Of a stretch of DNA of 64,000 bases, positions 44,450-52,871 are shown one piece after another. The notes under the pieces are model-generated. The model did not search any database. It was not told the DNA's origin and was given only the letters and a program-made list of their open reading frames with translations. A program made the translations under genes and the position numbers. Within the stretch, counting starts at the first letter, position 1; each line of letters begins with the position of its first letter. Location: NCBI RefSeq assembly GCF_000702665.1, contig NZ_JNJA01000005.1:62001-126000 (forward strand). The letters are read 5' to 3'. This stretch comes from Solidesulfovibrio alcoholivorans DSM 5433. Its GTDB lineage: Bacteria > Desulfobacterota > Desulfovibrionia > Desulfovibrionales > Desulfovibrionaceae.

Positions 44450-44669
44450 ATAAGGGGCGTGGGGCTGCGGCTCCCTGTGCACCACCGGGAGCGTGAGTGC
44501 GCGGTCATGCAGTTCCGATGTGAATCCTACGCAAATCCGCCTGGTTGGGGCTTTTCGGACGCATGGAGAGTCTTGTTCGTGCGTTCAGTCTTGCGTTTTC
44601 TCCTCAAGTATCGCAGGATATTCATACTATCACATGTAGGCGGTGCTGCAAGTTTCATGGAGGGGAGCC
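44450..44669. other. Intergenic stretch before the C45-like gene
   Basis: No gene or clear promoter seen. GC falls from about 44560 onward, including an AT-rich patch at 44610-44635 that is the likely promoter region of the next gene. Confidence 0.3.
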
Positions 44670-45887
44670 ATGTCTCAAGATTCCTCGCTCGTCACGATTG
44701 AGGACGTGGATGGTCTTTATTTCAAGACGACACTTGACTTCACAAGCGGCAGCCATTTTGAGGTAGGACAGGCGTACGCGCAAGCGATTGTTGAAAGCAA
44801 GCCGACCTACGGTGCCATCATCGACAATTTTCTGCTTCTTTCCGTGGAATCCGCGCCGGATCACCCGCAGCTCGCGACGCTTGTTTCCCAGGCGAAAAAT
44901 CTCATTGCGGACATGCCGCAACAGTATGTTCAAGAGCTGCTCGGCATGACGACCGTCTTCAATTATCCCATCGACAAGTTGGGCGACGGCATTTTGTCGT
45001 CCAACGAGTTGTTGTTGTTCGAGGTCGTGCATGACGTCATCGATCCTGGCAGCTGCTCGGCGACGGCCGTCTCTGCCGACGTCTCGGCCACGGGGGCGAC
45101 GCTTGTCGGGCGCAATCTGGATTGGTACGACATGCCCGGCGTCTCGGAGCTGCACAACGTGCAGTTGTATGACAATGCCGATGCGACGTACGATATCGTG
45201 GGGATCGGGATTCTCGGCCAGTTTTTCCCCATCTCGGCCTTCAGCGAAAAGCACATCTCCGGGGCGGTGCTCGACAGCGATATGCAACAGGGATATTTTA
45301 CGACGGAAGGGGCCACTTCATACCTTGCCGACATGCGCTATGCGCTGGAACACTGCGACACGCTGGATGGCGTGGCCTATTATCTTCTCAACCAGCAGAA
45401 CACCCATTCCTACATCGGGTTTCTCGCCGATGAAAACACTGCCGCCGTCCTGGAAAACGACCTGGAACATCCCGAGGCCAAGGGGCTTCGCCATGACGAT
45501 TCGGTCCTGCGCGACGGCACGACCTGGGACTATCCGGGTACCCTGGTGGCCGTGAATGCCTTCATGCTGCCGGGAACGACGGACAATTTTACCGGGGCGG
45601 CTTCCAACGAAAAGCGGTTCGCCAGCTACGAAACCCTGTTCGAGTCCAAGCTGACGGCAAACAACATGCTCGATATGCGCGATGTCCAGGACATCATCTC
45701 CTACTCCGGCACGGATGGGAGCGCGAGCGGTTCGGGAGCCATCTATCGCGCCACGAGCGACTATCCCACCTATCAATCCTATGTGCTGGACATGGGCTCC
45801 CTGGCGCTCGTGGCCTGTTTCGGGCCGACGAGCGGGAATCCTCCCTCGCCGAATTACGTGCAGGTTTTCGCTTCCAGTCCTTTCTAG
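44670..45887 (+). CDS. C45-type Ntn hydrolase-like protein
   Basis: A 405-residue protein (ATG 44670 after GAGGGGAGCC). The region GSCSATAV ... GATLVGRNLDWYDMPG (about 127-155) matches the self-processing core of peptidase C45 and acyl-CoA:6-APA acyltransferase-like Ntn hydrolases. Cys129 would become the N-terminal nucleophile after autocleavage, and GRNLDW is the family signature. The family hydrolyses or transfers acyl-amide groups; the substrate is unknown. No signal peptide is evident. The gene is clearly lower in GC and uses more A/T-ending codons than its neighbours, a sign of transfer. Confidence 0.72.
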   Translation: MSQDSSLVTIEDVDGLYFKTTLDFTSGSHFEVGQAYAQAIVESKPTYGAIIDNFLLLSVESAPDHPQLATLVSQAKNLIADMPQQYVQELLGMTTVFNYPIDKLGDGILSSNELLLFEVVHDVIDPGSCSATAVSADVSATGATLVGRNLDWYDMPGVSELHNVQLYDNADATYDIVGIGILGQFFPISAFSEKHISGAVLDSDMQQGYFTTEGATSYLADMRYALEHCDTLDGVAYYLLNQQNTHSYIGFLADENTAAVLENDLEHPEAKGLRHDDSVLRDGTTWDYPGTLVAVNAFMLPGTTDNFTGAASNEKRFASYETLFESKLTANNMLDMRDVQDIISYSGTDGSASGSGAIYRATSDYPTYQSYVLDMGSLALVACFGPTSGNPPSPNYVQVFASSPF

Positions 45888-46993
45888 CGCCCCTCGCGCG
45901 CCTTGCCCCGCGATTCCAGATACGCCACCAGCCTGTCCTGCCAGCGCGCGAGCGCGGCCGAGAGCGGCAGGCTCGCACAGCACAAAACAACCATGCCCGC
46001 AAACGGGGCCATGTGCGTGCGCAGCGCGTCCGCGCCGTAGCCGAGCAGCGGCTGGTGCAGCAGATAGAAGCTGTAGGACGCGGCGGCGGTAGCGGCCATT
46101 GCCGGCTTCGCCCCCCAGGCGGCCATGCGCGGCCAGGAAAAAAGCGTCCCGGCCACGCCCACGCAGGCGGCCGTCAGCAGGATGTGGGCAAAGGGCATGG
46201 GCAGGGCGCTTTTGAACAGGATGGCCAGGGGCAGGGAGAAATAGGCCAGGGCGGCGAACGCCATGCGCCAGGACGCCGGCACGCCCGTGGCCGGTTCGAC
46301 GCCTTCGCCCGAGGCGGCGCGCGCCTTCCAGGCCATGGCGAAGGCCATGCCCAGGACGAATTCCGGCAGCCGGTAGGGCAGGTTGAAGTAGAACATGTAG
46401 TCGAAGAGCGCGGCGGTGTGGTTTGCCTTGGCCGCAAGCGCCAGCACGAGCCACAGCCCCCAGGAGCCGCAGAGGCAGGCGACGGCGGCACGGCGCGGCC
46501 CCCAGGCGCAAAACAGCCGCAGCAGCAGGGGAAAGGCAAGGTAGAACTGGGCGAGCAGCCCCATCCACCAAAGCGCCGGCACCAGGCAGAAAAACCGGGC
46601 CGGGTCGAAGGTCTGGACGAAGAAGATCTTTTCGCCGACGCAGGCGCAAAGGGCCGCGAAGGGCATGGTCCCGGCCACGAGCGCGACGAGGCTCCACAGG
46701 GCCAGGGAAATGTAGTACTGGGGCACGATGCGTCCGAAGCGGCGGCGGAAGAAGTCGAAAAAAGCCAGGGGCGGCTTGCCGCCGGGGTCGGCGTGGGGCA
46801 GGGTCAGCACGAAGCCCGTGATGGCGTTGAACACCACCACGCCGAGGTAGCCCTGGCTCATGACGTCGCCGAGCAGCGGCCCGAAGGGGTTTTGCGCGCC
46901 GCCCTCGGGCAGCACGGTCCACAGGTGGTAGAAGAAGATGCCGGCCATGGCCAGCACCCGGATGCTTTCGATCTGCGTGACGCGCCGCTGCAT
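45884..46993 (-). CDS. Acyltransferase 3 family membrane protein (OafA-like)
   Basis: A 369-residue protein with about ten membrane helices, ATG 46993 with AAGGAG 6 nt before. The family signature is at the N-terminus: ESIRVLAMAGIFFYHLW (9-25), with the His that is essential in acyltransferase 3 enzymes; RRFGRIVPQYY (about 84) is the second conserved patch. These enzymes O-acylate sugars of lipopolysaccharide or other surface glycans. It overlaps the convergent C45-like gene by 4 nt. Confidence 0.88.
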   Translation of the reverse strand: MQRRVTQIESIRVLAMAGIFFYHLWTVLPEGGAQNPFGPLLGDVMSQGYLGVVVFNAITGFVLTLPHADPGGKPPLAFFDFFRRRFGRIVPQYYISLALWSLVALVAGTMPFAALCACVGEKIFFVQTFDPARFFCLVPALWWMGLLAQFYLAFPLLLRLFCAWGPRRAAVACLCGSWGLWLVLALAAKANHTAALFDYMFYFNLPYRLPEFVLGMAFAMAWKARAASGEGVEPATGVPASWRMAFAALAYFSLPLAILFKSALPMPFAHILLTAACVGVAGTLFSWPRMAAWGAKPAMAATAAASYSFYLLHQPLLGYGADALRTHMAPFAGMVVLCCASLPLSAALARWQDRLVAYLESRGKAREGR

Positions 46994-47082
46994 GGCCGCT
47001 CCTTGCGCTTGAAGATGGGGTATTGTGCTACGAGCCTGGAATCTGTCGCAAAACCCGATAATAGGCAAGAAGGGGGACGGCC

Positions 47083-47862
47083 GTGCGCGTAACCTTTGTC
47101 GGCGTGGGCGAGGCCTTTGACGAAACCCTGCCCAATACGAGCCTGTTCGTGGAAGGGCGCGGCCCGGCGCGGCGCACCAGTGTGCTGCTCGATTGCGGCT
47201 TCACCGCGGCGGCCGCCTTTTTCGCCTGTCCGGGCGTAGCCGCCTCGGACCGGGAGGCCGGACCGGACGCGGTGTGGATTTCCCATTTCCACGGCGATCA
47301 TTATTTCGGCCTGCCCTATCTTCTGGCGCGGCTGCACGAGTCCGGCCGCACGCGCCCCCTGGCCGTTTGCGGCGGCCCGGGAACGGAAGCGAAGTACGGC
47401 GCGGTGCTGGACATGGCCTATCCGAACCTGCGCGCCAAGCTCCGTTTCGCCGTGGAAACCACGAGCGTCTCCCCGGGCGAAGGCTTTTCCCTGGCCGGCT
47501 TCCCGGCGCTGGCGGCCTTGACCGGGCATGGCGCGCCGTGTCTGGCACTGCGTCTTTGCGTCAGCGAGAAGGCGCTCTACTACGGCGGCGACGGCGCGCC
47601 GACGGTGGACTGTCGGGAACTGGCCAGGGGCTGCGACGTGCTTATCCAGGAGGCCTACGGCATCCGCGCGGGCGTGCCGGGGCATGGTTCGGTGGAGGAG
47701 GCGATCGCCTTTGCCCGCGAAGCCGGGGCCGCGGCGCTCGCCGTGGTCCACGTGCGCCGCGAACTGCGCCGGGAGCGGGGCGAGGAGATTCGCCGGATGC
47801 TTCGGGACTGCGGCCTGGCGGCGGCGGCGCTGCCCGAGCCCGGCGCGGTCATTGCGGCGTAG
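47083..47862 (+). CDS. MBL-fold metallohydrolase (RNase Z-like)
   Basis: A 259-residue protein starting at GTG 47083 after AAGGGGGACGGCC. The zinc site is SHFHGDHYFG (His68, His70, Asp72, His73), with ALTGHGAPCLALR and VPGHGSVEEA giving later ligands. The overall order, starting VGVGEAFDETLPNTS, resembles RNase Z/arylsulfatase-like members. The substrate (RNA 3' ends or a small ester) is undetermined. Divergent from the acyltransferase gene. Confidence 0.85.
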   Translation: MRVTFVGVGEAFDETLPNTSLFVEGRGPARRTSVLLDCGFTAAAAFFACPGVAASDREAGPDAVWISHFHGDHYFGLPYLLARLHESGRTRPLAVCGGPGTEAKYGAVLDMAYPNLRAKLRFAVETTSVSPGEGFSLAGFPALAALTGHGAPCLALRLCVSEKALYYGGDGAPTVDCRELARGCDVLIQEAYGIRAGVPGHGSVEEAIAFAREAGAAALAVVHVRRELRRERGEEIRRMLRDCGLAAAALPEPGAVIAA

Positions 47863-48889
47863 GGGCCGTTTGCGGTTCGGCGCGCGCCGCGCTTAAAATG
47901 GCCGAATCGCCGACCACGAGGTAGCTGCCCAGGTGGGCGACGGGAGAGCGGTCGGCGCGCAGCAGCCACATGTCGCGGTCTTTTTCCTCGGCCGCGATCT
48001 TTTCGTAGTGGCGGTCGAGGATGGCGCGGCGGTCGAGAAAGGCGTTGGCCGCCGCCGACACCCGCACGCAGCCCTTGGAGTCCGGCCCGCCCAGGCGCGG
48101 CTCGCCGTTGTCCGGGTCGGTCGCGTGCATGAGCAGGCGCATCTGGCTGTCGTAGACGCCCTGGCGGAACTGCCGCGGGGCCTGCTGGTAGCCGAAATCC
48201 CAGACCCGGCTGCCCTTGGCCCCGAGCCCGCGCCAGCCTTTGGCGTTTTTCGTGCCCTCCGCACGGTAGCCCCAGTGGTCGGGCAGATGCTCGAATGCGC
48301 CAAGCGGCGTGAGGAACGAGTCGTCGCCCGGGCGCAGCTTGCCCGAGGAGATGAAGTCCGTCCCGAGCAGGACCACGCGGCGGTTGCCCGCGTCGTAATA
48401 GGCGAGAAAAAGGATTTGCGTTGCGGGGTTGCGGTCGGCATAGACGAAATACTGATCCAGGGCCGGGTCCATGCCCGCCCCGAGCAGCTTGGCCAGGGCG
48501 TCGGCGCGGATGCGGTCGCGGTATTCCTGGGGCGGCGCGGCGAGCAGGTCGGTGCGGCGGTGCGCGTGTTTGCGGCCGAACCGGGCCAGGGTCTTGTCCG
48601 TGACGGCGGCGGCGAAATCCGCGGCCACGGCGGCGAGCTCCCCGCGCAGGGCCGGGTCGGCGACGGGCGCGAGTTCGGTTTCGAGAAAGGCAGGGGCCTT
48701 GCCGGCAGCTTGGCAGGTAGCGACAAGGAAGCCCCCGGCCGTGCCTAGCAGCCATGCCGTCAGGGCGAAAAACGCCGTGCGTCGTGCCAGACGAAAAAGC
48801 GGGCTCCCCGCTTCGGGGAAACCCGCTTTGTTCTTTGCAAGCGACGTCGCACGGCCGGTCGGGCTAGAAAACCCGGCGGCCTCCGGCAT
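47849..48889 (-). CDS. L,D-transpeptidase-like (YkuD) exported protein
   Basis: A 346-residue reading. The catalytic motif lies in LLMHATDPDN ... GGPDSKGCVRVS (about 255-280): His, then Ser-Lys-Gly-Cys-Val-Arg with the nucleophile Cys, as in YkuD enzymes that make 3-3 peptidoglycan cross-links or attach proteins. A signal-like helix is at about 37-60. Start ATG 48889 (GGAGA 9 nt before) overlaps the upstream gene by 26 nt, and the first 30 codons run through a terminator hairpin. No later ATG, GTG or TTG precedes the helix, so the start is uncertain. It overlaps the MBL gene by 14 nt at the 3' end. Confidence 0.75.
   Translation of the reverse strand: MPEAAGFSSPTGRATSLAKNKAGFPEAGSPLFRLARRTAFFALTAWLLGTAGGFLVATCQAAGKAPAFLETELAPVADPALRGELAAVAADFAAAVTDKTLARFGRKHAHRRTDLLAAPPQEYRDRIRADALAKLLGAGMDPALDQYFVYADRNPATQILFLAYYDAGNRRVVLLGTDFISSGKLRPGDDSFLTPLGAFEHLPDHWGYRAEGTKNAKGWRGLGAKGSRVWDFGYQQAPRQFRQGVYDSQMRLLMHATDPDNGEPRLGGPDSKGCVRVSAAANAFLDRRAILDRHYEKIAAEEKDRDMWLLRADRSPVAHLGSYLVVGDSAILSAARAEPQTAPTPQ
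48794..48829 (-). terminator. Terminator-like hairpin inside the YkuD reading frame
   Basis: On the minus strand AAAGCGGG ... CCCGCTTT with an inner CCCC/GGGG stem, followed by TTTTTCG. It lies 35 nt after the NlpC/P60 stop and would end that transcript while being translated in the YkuD frame. Confidence 0.65.
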
Positions 48890-49562
48890 AATGCGTTCTC
48901 CAGTAGTCTTCGTCGAGATGGCTGATGGTCACAGTCTTGCCGTTGCTGGCGCTGTGAATGAACTTGCCGTTTTCCAGGTAGATGCCGACGTGGTTGATGC
49001 CGCGCTTGGAGCGGAAGAAGACGAGGTCGCCCTTGCGCAGGTTGTTTTTGGCCACCATCTTGCCCACCTGGTACTGCTCGCGCGAGGAGCGGGGCAGGTG
49101 GATGCCATAGCGGTTGAAAACCCACGTGGTGAATCCCGAGCAGTCGAAGCCGCTGTTGGGATCGCAGCCGCCGGAGCGATAGCGGGTGCCGACCTGGGTG
49201 TGGGCGGTGCGCAGCATGCGGTCGTAGATGCTGCCTTTGCGCTGCACGGCGGCCAGCTCGAAAAGATTTTCGCTCAGGACACGGTCTGTGGAGGACGCGA
49301 CCTTGGGGGCGTGGCTGGGGGTGCTGCCCTGGTCGAAAAGATTACCGGAGAGGAGGTTTTGTTCGGCGTCCGCCTTGAGCCGTTCTTCGGGGGCAGAGCT
49401 GCTGGAGAGGAAGTCGTTTGTGGCGTTGAAACCCTGGTATTCTTCGAATTTGTAGGAGTAGGTTTTTTGTTTCGGGGTACAGCCGGCTGCCAGGAAGGCG
49501 AGCAGGGCGACGAATACTACCGGTTTGAGCTTGCGGAAGGCGTGTGCGTGCGCGTCGGTCAA
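48864..49562 (-). CDS. NlpC/P60 lipoprotein, peptidoglycan endopeptidase
   Basis: A 232-residue lipoprotein. The TTG at 49562 is chosen because AAGGAGG lies 7 nt before it and it yields a textbook signal (FRKLKPVVFVALLAFLAAGC) with lipobox LAAGC. An upstream ATG would place it far from the N-terminus. After a linker, the NlpC/P60 domain (about 110-230) has the catalytic Cys in GFDCSGFTTWVF, His in INHVGIYL and a third polar residue in FIHSAS. It cleaves peptidoglycan stem peptides. It is upstream of the YkuD gene, so both may remodel the cell wall together. Confidence 0.88.
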   Translation of the reverse strand: MTDAHAHAFRKLKPVVFVALLAFLAAGCTPKQKTYSYKFEEYQGFNATNDFLSSSSAPEERLKADAEQNLLSGNLFDQGSTPSHAPKVASSTDRVLSENLFELAAVQRKGSIYDRMLRTAHTQVGTRYRSGGCDPNSGFDCSGFTTWVFNRYGIHLPRSSREQYQVGKMVAKNNLRKGDLVFFRSKRGINHVGIYLENGKFIHSASNGKTVTISHLDEDYWRTHYAGGRRVF

Positions 49563-49834
49563 AATCCTTCCTCCTTGCTGGAGTTTGCTGGCCGGGGCCG
49601 CTTCCACGAAACGGAAGAGACGATCCATCCGTGGGGATTGGCACCAAAACAGCCCATTTCGCGTTGGCGAACGCGAATTCCCTGCTTCAATTGCCCGCTT
49701 TTCCACGGAAGTTATGCCCCGTTTAAAAGAATAAAAAACACGAGTCAAGACAGATTTTACAATTTGATAATTTGAAACGTAACGATCCGTTGGCGGGCCC
49801 TCGGGGATTGCCTTCCCCCGGGGAATGGGGAACC

Positions 49835-51421
49835 ATGCACGGCATGGAGATACACCTTTCCGTGGCGCTGCCGCAAGGGGTACGTCGCGTCCCTGTCGCG
49901 CCGGGCGACACGCTGGCCAGGGCCTTGTTCCGGGCCGGCTTTTTCATCGGCGCGCCGCTGTGCGCCGGGCTCGGGCGCTGCGGCCGCTGTCGCGTGCGCT
50001 ACCTCGCCGACCCGCCGCAGCCGTTGCCCGCGGAGTTGCGCCGCCTGGGCCGCGAGGCCGTGGACGCGGGCTGGCGGCTCGCCTGCCTGCGCCCGGCCAC
50101 GGGCGGCGAACGCCTCGAAGTGGCCGATCCCGGACCGTCGCCGGCCTACGACCGCGTCGATTTCGCGACCACGGCCGCGCCGGGCGGCGAACTGGGGCTC
50201 GCCGTCGATTGCGGCACCACGGGCCTGGCTTGGCGCATCCTCGACCGCGAGGACGGCCGCGCCGTGGCCGAGGGGCGCGGGGTCAATCCGCAGCTCGGCG
50301 CGGGCGGGGACGTGGTGTCGCGCCTGGCCTTCGCTTTGACTCCGGGCGGCGGAGAATATCTGCGCGGGCTTTTGCTCGATGTCCTGGAAGCGCGGGCCGC
50401 AAAGGCCGGGCCGCGCCTGACCGGGCTGTGCGTGGCCGGCAATCCGGCCATGGTTTCGATCTTGTGCGACAAGCCCCTGGCCGGACTGGCCCGCGCGCCC
50501 TACGGCCTGGCCTGGGCCGGCGGCGAAACGGTCGCCCTCGGGCGCGGCCTGCCGCCGGCCTACATCCCCCCGCTGCTCGGGCCTTTTGTCGGCGCGGACC
50601 TGAGCGCCGGCCTGACGGCGCTGTTGCGTCGCAGCCCCGCCTATCCTTTCCTGCTGGCCGACCTCGGCACCAACGCCGAAATGGTCCTGGCCCTGGCCCC
50701 GGACCGGTTTCTGGCCGCAAGCGCGCCCTTGGGGCCGGCGCTCGAAGGCGTGGGGCTCTCCCACGGAGCCTTGGCCGGGCCGGGCGTGGCCGTCTCTTTC
50801 GACCTGACCCCGGCCGGCGTCGCGCCCGTGTTCTTCGACGGCCAGGACGCACCCGGCGCAGCGCGCGGCATCGCCGGCCCGGGCTACCTGCGCCTGGCCG
50901 CACTCCTGCGCGAGCAGGGCGTGCTTGACGCGGACGGCCGTTTCGCCCAAAACGCGGCCCCGACCCCACTCGGCGAGCGCCTGCGCCGGCTGGTCGGCCG
51001 GGAGGAGGGCGAGGCCTTTTTCCCGGTCGCCGGCTGCCGTTTCTCCGCGTCGGACGTGGAAGAACTGCTCAAGGTCAAGGCGGCCTGCAACATGGCTGTC
51101 GCCGCCTTGCTGCGCGCCGCAGGCCTCGCCACGGCCGCTCTCGACGCGGTGTACTTAGCCGGCGCGTTCGGGGCCAGGGTTTCGGCCGAAGCGCTCGAGA
51201 CGCTGGGCTTTTTTCCGCCCGGGCTCGCGTCGCGCATCCGGGTCGCCGGCAACCTTTCGCTTGAGGGTGCGGCGCTTTTCCTTCGCGCCCCCGAGGCCCG
51301 GGACGCGGCCGAGGCGTTGCCGGCGGCGACGACGATCGTGCCCCTCGTTCCCGACGCAAGTGCTGCGTCGGACGCAGGGGATTCCTTCATTTCCAGGATG
51401 GTGTTCGCCTATGTCCCCTGA
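49835..51421 (+). CDS. ASKHA-domain protein with N-terminal [2Fe-2S] ferredoxin
   Basis: A 528-residue protein (ATG 49835; ATG 49844 is equally possible). The ferredoxin-like start has CAGLGRCGRCRVRY with a fourth Cys in WRLACLRP, the plant-type [2Fe-2S] pattern. The rest is an ASKHA ATPase fold with phosphate loops VDCGTTGLAW (about 131) and LADLGTNAEMVL (about 275), as in reductive activators of corrinoid proteins (DUF4445/RACE-like). These use ATP and low-potential electrons to reduce Co(II) to Co(I). No corrinoid protein or methyltransferase is nearby, so the client is unknown. It overlaps the next gene by 11 nt. Confidence 0.83.
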   Translation: MHGMEIHLSVALPQGVRRVPVAPGDTLARALFRAGFFIGAPLCAGLGRCGRCRVRYLADPPQPLPAELRRLGREAVDAGWRLACLRPATGGERLEVADPGPSPAYDRVDFATTAAPGGELGLAVDCGTTGLAWRILDREDGRAVAEGRGVNPQLGAGGDVVSRLAFALTPGGGEYLRGLLLDVLEARAAKAGPRLTGLCVAGNPAMVSILCDKPLAGLARAPYGLAWAGGETVALGRGLPPAYIPPLLGPFVGADLSAGLTALLRRSPAYPFLLADLGTNAEMVLALAPDRFLAASAPLGPALEGVGLSHGALAGPGVAVSFDLTPAGVAPVFFDGQDAPGAARGIAGPGYLRLAALLREQGVLDADGRFAQNAAPTPLGERLRRLVGREEGEAFFPVAGCRFSASDVEELLKVKAACNMAVAALLRAAGLATAALDAVYLAGAFGARVSAEALETLGFFPPGLASRIRVAGNLSLEGAALFLRAPEARDAAEALPAATTIVPLVPDASAASDAGDSFISRMVFAYVP

Positions 51422-52871
51422 TTCCCGACCGGCCGTCGCACCGGCCCGCCGCCTCTTTCCGCCGCTTGCCCCGGACGTCGCGGCCGCCCTGGCCGCCTAC
51501 CAGGGCCTGTTGCGCCGGGAACTCGCGCTTTCGCCCGGCATGGAGCGGGCCATGCCGCGCGCCGTGCGCGACCTTTCCCTGTCCCTGACCGCCGAGCGGG
51601 AAGGGGGGCCCAAGCCCGGATACTTGAGCGAACCGCGCACCCTGGCCGCCTATGCCTGGTATTTCCTGCCCTGGAATCTTCTGCGCCTGTCGCGGCTTCT
51701 GCCCGCGCTGCCCCTCGAAATCCCGGACGACGGGCTCGTGTGCGACCTCGGGGCCGGGCCGCTGACCTTTTTGCAGGCACTGTGGCTGTCGCGGCCGGAC
51801 CTGCGGGAAAAACGCCTGCGCTTTGTCTGCGTGGACCGTTCGCGCCGGGCGCTCGACCTGGGGCTCGGTCTTTTTCGCCGGCTCGCCGGCTTCGATCCGG
51901 CCGCCCAGGACGCCCCCTGGCGCGTGCGCGTTCTGCGCGGCGAGTACTGGCAGGGGCTTTCCGAGAACGCTTCCCTCGTGACCATGGTCAACCTGGCCAA
52001 CGAGCTTGCCGGCGGCGTGCGCGAGCCGCTCGACGCGCGCATGGGACGGCTCGCCGGGCAGGTGGCCGAGGCCCTGGCCCCGGGCGGCCGGGCGCTTGTC
52101 GTCGAGCCGGGGACGCGCCTGGGCTGGCGCTGCCTGCTGGGCCTGCGCGAAGCCTTTCTGGAGATGGGCCTTGGCCTCGATGCGCCGTGTCCGCACGGCG
52201 AGGAATGTTCGCTCCTCGCCGCGCACACCCGGGCCTGGTGCCATTTCACCATGTCCCCGGCCGGCGCGCCGGCGTGGCTTGCCGCCTTGTCCGAGCGTCT
52301 GCGGCTGGGCAAGACGCGCCTGAGCCTGTCCTTTCTCCTGGCGGCCAAGCAGCCGCCTGCCTTTGCCGCGAACACGGTGCGCGTCGTCTCCGGGGCGTTT
52401 TCCCTGGCCGACGCCCCGGGCGCGGCGGTCTACGGCTGCTCGCCCGAGGGGCTCGTGGTGCTCCAGGCCCCGGACGGCCGCGCGCCGCGCCCGGGCGACG
52501 CCGTGACGCTGCCCGTGCCGGAAGGCGCCCCGCGCGATCCCAAATCCGGCGCGCCACGCCTCGTGCTGCCCGGCCACGACCGGCCCGCCACTGGGAATGC
52601 CCCGGCTGCGCCGCGCGACACGGCGGAGCGTCCCGCACGCGGGGCAGGGGAGGGAGACGTCCCCCGGCCGGCGAACCGTCCCGCGCGCAAGGGACCGCCC
52701 GGTCCGGGCGCGCCGTCGCGCAACGGCCGTCCTGGCGGCAAAGGCAAGCATCCCCGTCCGCCGCGCGGTTCCCGCGGCGGCGCTTCCGGCGGCCCTGCGC
52801 GCCATGCCTCCGGAGAGACGCCCGGTGCGGCGCGGCCCTCGAAACGTGTTTCGCGGAAAAGGACCAATTGA
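51411..52871 (+). CDS. Rsm22-like methyltransferase with basic disordered tail
   Basis: A 486-residue protein. The SAM-binding region is VCDLGAGPLTFLQAL (about 108), and the later CPHGEECSLLAAHTRAWCHFTMSP (about 261) is the Rsm22 family Cys motif, reported to bind an iron-sulfur cluster. The family acts on the small ribosomal subunit. The last 100 residues (from PGHDRPATG on) are Arg/Pro/Gly-rich and likely unstructured, consistent with RNA binding. It overlaps the preceding ASKHA gene by 11 nt and lipA by 1 nt (TGATG), so the three form an operon. Confidence 0.75.
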   Translation: MSPDSRPAVAPARRLFPPLAPDVAAALAAYQGLLRRELALSPGMERAMPRAVRDLSLSLTAEREGGPKPGYLSEPRTLAAYAWYFLPWNLLRLSRLLPALPLEIPDDGLVCDLGAGPLTFLQALWLSRPDLREKRLRFVCVDRSRRALDLGLGLFRRLAGFDPAAQDAPWRVRVLRGEYWQGLSENASLVTMVNLANELAGGVREPLDARMGRLAGQVAEALAPGGRALVVEPGTRLGWRCLLGLREAFLEMGLGLDAPCPHGEECSLLAAHTRAWCHFTMSPAGAPAWLAALSERLRLGKTRLSLSFLLAAKQPPAFAANTVRVVSGAFSLADAPGAAVYGCSPEGLVVLQAPDGRAPRPGDAVTLPVPEGAPRDPKSGAPRLVLPGHDRPATGNAPAAPRDTAERPARGAGEGDVPRPANRPARKGPPGPGAPSRNGRPGGKGKHPRPPRGSRGGASGGPARHASGETPGAARPSKRVSRKRTN

